A stretch of 64,000 nt of DNA, taken from positions 1 through 64,000 of the forward strand of contig JARWMV010000246.1 of the NCBI GenBank assembly GCA_030998015.1, read 5' to 3'. The position numbers and the translations under genes were made by a program. Under the pieces are notes generated by a model that had not been told where the DNA came from, searched no databases, and saw nothing but the letters and a program-made list of their open reading frames with translations. Below are positions 61,401 through 64,000 of this stretch, in pieces. Numbering within the stretch: position 1 is the first letter of the stretch; each line of letters starts with the position of its first letter. This DNA is from Ceratorhiza oryzae-sativae (Eukaryota > Basidiomycota > Agaricomycetes > Cantharellales > Ceratobasidiaceae).

Positions 61401-62700
61401 CGATAGAATAGCAATTGCACTCCATTTGCTTACAACGCGGTTAGACATTCGTTCCCAATGCGAACGTGGGCGTTGACATCGATGTCAACGATCTCAAGGC
61501 CTCTCATGACGCTGTGGTGTTCTGTACTGGTGCTACGTGGCCCCGTGACCTCAAAATTCCGAACCGCGATGCGAATGGCATTCACTTTGCGATGGAGTTC
61601 CTTCAGGTTTGTCGCAATTATCTAAATCAAAACTTTAGATTGTTTATCTAATACAATCCGCCTCTTAGCTCAACACTGCCTCGTTGCTCGATTCCGAACT
61701 GCAGGACGGCAAATACATCAATGCGCGCGGAAAGGACGTCATTGTGATCGGTGGAGGCGACACAGGTAACGATTGCATCGGAACCTCAATGCGCCATGGC
61801 GCTAAATCGGTCACCAACTTCGAGTTGCTGCCCAAACCACCCGCATCTCGTGGCCGTGACAACCCTTGGCCACAGTGGCCCCGGTGAGTAATGAGTCGAT
61901 TAATATGCTTGCCCGGTCAACTAAACCCATAATAGAATCTTCCGTACTGACTATGGGCATACCGAGGTTGCCGCACACTTCGGGAATGGTCAGTGAAATT
62001 TTAGTAAAATTTTAAGGCATATCCTAATTAATTGTTAGATCCTCGCGAGTATTGCATCTCGACCAAAGAATTTGTTGTCGATGAAGATGGAAAACTCAAA
62101 GGATTGAACACAGTTCGTGTCGAATGGACCAAGGACAGTGGCGGACGTTGGAAAATGGAGGAGGTCCCAGGATCTCAAAAGTTCTTCCCAGCACAGCTCG
62201 TTTTCCTTGCTCTCGGGTTTTTGGGTCCCCAGAGGGAGCCAATCGAAAAGATGGGTGTGAAACTCGACGGACGAGGGAACGTTCAAACTCCGAACAAGGT
62301 GAGTGGTTGATTGATCAAAAGACATTGGATAGGAGACTTGATTTTCTCACAATTGTTCGCTTCAGAAATACTCAACCAATATCGATGGTGTTTTTGCTGC
62401 GGGCGATTGCCGCAGAGGGCAGTCTTTGATCGTTTGGGGTATCAAGTACGTTTGACCCAAATTTTGGGATTTTAGAACTATTTCCTAAACTCGCCATTTT
62501 ACAGTGAGGGACGAGGGGCTGCTGCCGAGGTCGACTCATGGCTAAGCAATGGAGTCACTCGCCTTCCTTTGGCTGGCGGGATCAAACAACGTGTAAGTTG
62601 TCGTAAGATTGGAATGTCTTTTGTACCTGAACTGAGACCCTGCTAGCTTTTTATTCCTCCCTTGAGCACGAAATCTAAGCCAGTTGAGGTCGATGCCTGA
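55489..62700 (+). CDS. GLT1: NADH-dependent glutamate synthase (GOGAT)
   Basis: Fourteen exons: 55489-56192, 56256-56467, 56518-57898, 57966-59266, 59329-61040, 61098-61282, 61334-61394, 61445-61606, 61669-61883, 61936-61988, 62039-62298, 62366-62445, 62505-62592, 62647-62700. All phases agree and give 2155 residues. A leader of about 60 residues precedes the N-terminal nucleophile cysteine in ACGVGF. Then come the glutaminase domain ([17 protein letters not shown]), the FMN domain, the 3Fe-4S site in [15 protein letters not shown], and the GXG beta-helix domain. The small-subunit part follows: [10 protein letters not shown] and CPAPCEGAC for 4Fe-4S clusters, [12 protein letters not shown] for FAD and [10 protein letters not shown] for NAD. 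The enzyme makes two glutamates from glutamine and 2-oxoglutarate. It is full length and intact. Confidence 0.97.
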
Positions 62701-62919
62701 GTTCCCCCTATTTCCCACGGCTACGATCGTTTTAACGAGGATTTTGATTTACTTCATTACGACTTCTTTTTCATATCATGTGAATCTTGTACTAAAAGAT
62801 ACTGTCTTAACACTTGACCCTAGGCATGCGTTTGCCTGCGCCAAAAAGCTGGAATTTTTACACATCGCCCTCATCGATCAGAAAAATAGTGTTTTCCATT
62901 CATGTTCTATCTGAGCCTA

Positions 62920-64000
62920 TCAACCAGATGCACGTTGTTCCTCTAGCTTGAGTACTGCCCGTTTAAGCCGTGCACCTGCCCATCCATAAGTCAAAGCATC
63001 TAAACTGCTTTGCAAATAAACTGCCCAGCGTCCAACCGCGCTCAACACAAGATTTTCGCGTCCAGGATGCGTCACGTCAAAGCCTAGTTTGACCAAGGAC
63101 ACAACCACGAGGACGGTGTACTTTCGGACCAACGGTTTCTTATTTGGAGGGCTTCGGCGAAATGAAACATTGTACTCACGGATAAAGGGAATAGCAGTAT
63201 AAGCATGCAGGCTTTTCGATTAATGAAATCTAATACGTTCTCGCGTAGTTCTTTATCCGAGCCAGTATCCAAGCCCTGGTCTGCGGATCGGTCATAAGCC
63301 ACCGTCTGGGGTAATGTCAGAGTTTGAGACGGGTCTTCTGAGCTTGGGTTCCCAGGAAAGGCGTTCCTAAACTCCTTGGTGAACTCAGATTCCCCACACT
63401 CGATCTCGGAAGATGCAATGTGTTGGGAGTCTCGCACGTCACGACGCTTGTGTCGCAAAAAGGCATGTAGCCGAAGGTATACGGTCAGAATGGCGACGAG
63501 CACTACCGTCCTAGTTGATACCCATGTCAACGGTGTGTACGAGGCAATGAAACAAGATTTCCTTGCCTGGGTATGAGATTCGTGAGTTCGCCGTATCGAC
63601 TAGACACTCCTCCCTTTGATACGTTAGCACTGGATACCGCAATGAGAGGTAGGCTCAAGATACTCACAAATGCACAATACCCATATCCATACCATGTTCC
63701 GCCAGCCCACCACAGTACAAAACTGATCGCGATGGCAATAGCATATATCGCCAGCCCAAGACCAAACCAAACACTTTGCGCACGGGCAAGAAGTGCGCCC
63801 AGCGGTCGAGTCAGAGCAACGTAGGTTACGACGGCGAGACAAATGGTCCACAAGTGCGCGGTAATCATACCGGTTCTGGCAGCGATCGTCAAAATATGAC
63901 AAACGCATCCGTCGAGGGATGATGAAGGGGATACAAGATATACCAAAGATGGGATGAGAAATACGGGCCTGAGGAAAATGTTAGATAGACTCTGTATGGT
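62920..64000 (-). CDS. GPCR-like seven-helix membrane protein (partial)
   Basis: The 5' end lies beyond the window. Hydrophobic segments include GMITAHLWTICLAVVTYVAL, WFGLGLAIYAIAIAISFVLW, WVSTRTVVLVAILTVYLRL, ACMLILLFPLS and LVVVSLVKLGFDV, with a long polar loop between the fifth and sixth helices. This fits fungal glucose/cAMP-receptor-like GPCRs (Git3/CrlA type). Exon joins: after YGYCAF to ARKSCF (intron about 63568-63680), and FPLS to KPLVRKYT (about 63133-63175). It ends LEEQRASG at 62920. Its 3' end converges with glutamate synthase. The ligand is unknown. Confidence 0.7.

Overview
The window looks like nuclear DNA of an Agaricomycete (basidiomycete fungus). Evidence: compact genes with many introns of about 45-70 bp carrying GTNNGT donors and CTNAC-like branch points, a priA-type secreted protein, short secreted tyrosinases and a fungal-type NADH-dependent glutamate synthase. 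The repeat content and gene set would fit Rhizoctonia/Ceratobasidium, but that is inference.

Region 1 (1-15.4 kb) is a nest of mobile DNA. A spliced cysteine-rich gene (108-649, minus) and a broken geminivirus/genomovirus-like Rep gene (6184-7890, plus) diverge from one intergenic region. That region was later split by a complete Ty1/copia element (1099-6086; 282-bp LTRs, 5-bp duplication cagac). The Rep gene is broken by two copies of a 201-bp palindromic hAT-like MITE. A third copy sits in the transposase of a Tc1/mariner element (11958-14271), whose left inverted repeat also holds a solo LTR. Each of the seven or eight stops disrupting transposon and Rep frames is TGA. More LTRs, tandem repeats with TCACRTGA boxes and a long inverted repeat fill the rest.

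Region 2 (15.4-49.5 kb) is gene-dense housekeeping DNA: eIF4B, an RS-type cyclophilin, a Rap/Rsr1-like GTPase, Ras, CIA30 (complex I assembly), DNA polymerase eta, a ZUFSP/C78 cysteine protease, an ARF-like GTPase with an unusual C-terminal extension, tyrosinase 1, a SET-domain protein, an ALKBH7-like dioxygenase, priA-like protein, a WD40 protein, a riboflavin-type deaminase, a Zn2Cys6 transcription factor, tyrosinase 2 and a mitochondrial-carrier-like protein.

Region 3 (49.5-55.4 kb) is poor in genes: one probable tiny spliced gene and fragments of decayed or unresolved genes. Region 4 (55.4-64 kb) holds the full glutamate synthase gene (14 exons, 2155 codons before the stop) and, running off the right edge, a GPCR-like membrane protein.

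Three conserved genes (eIF4B, SET protein, priA-like) each need one extra base to keep frame, two of them in homopolymer runs. This suggests assembly indels or allelic frameshifts. All gene models were built by reading frames and splice sites by eye; no searches were run.
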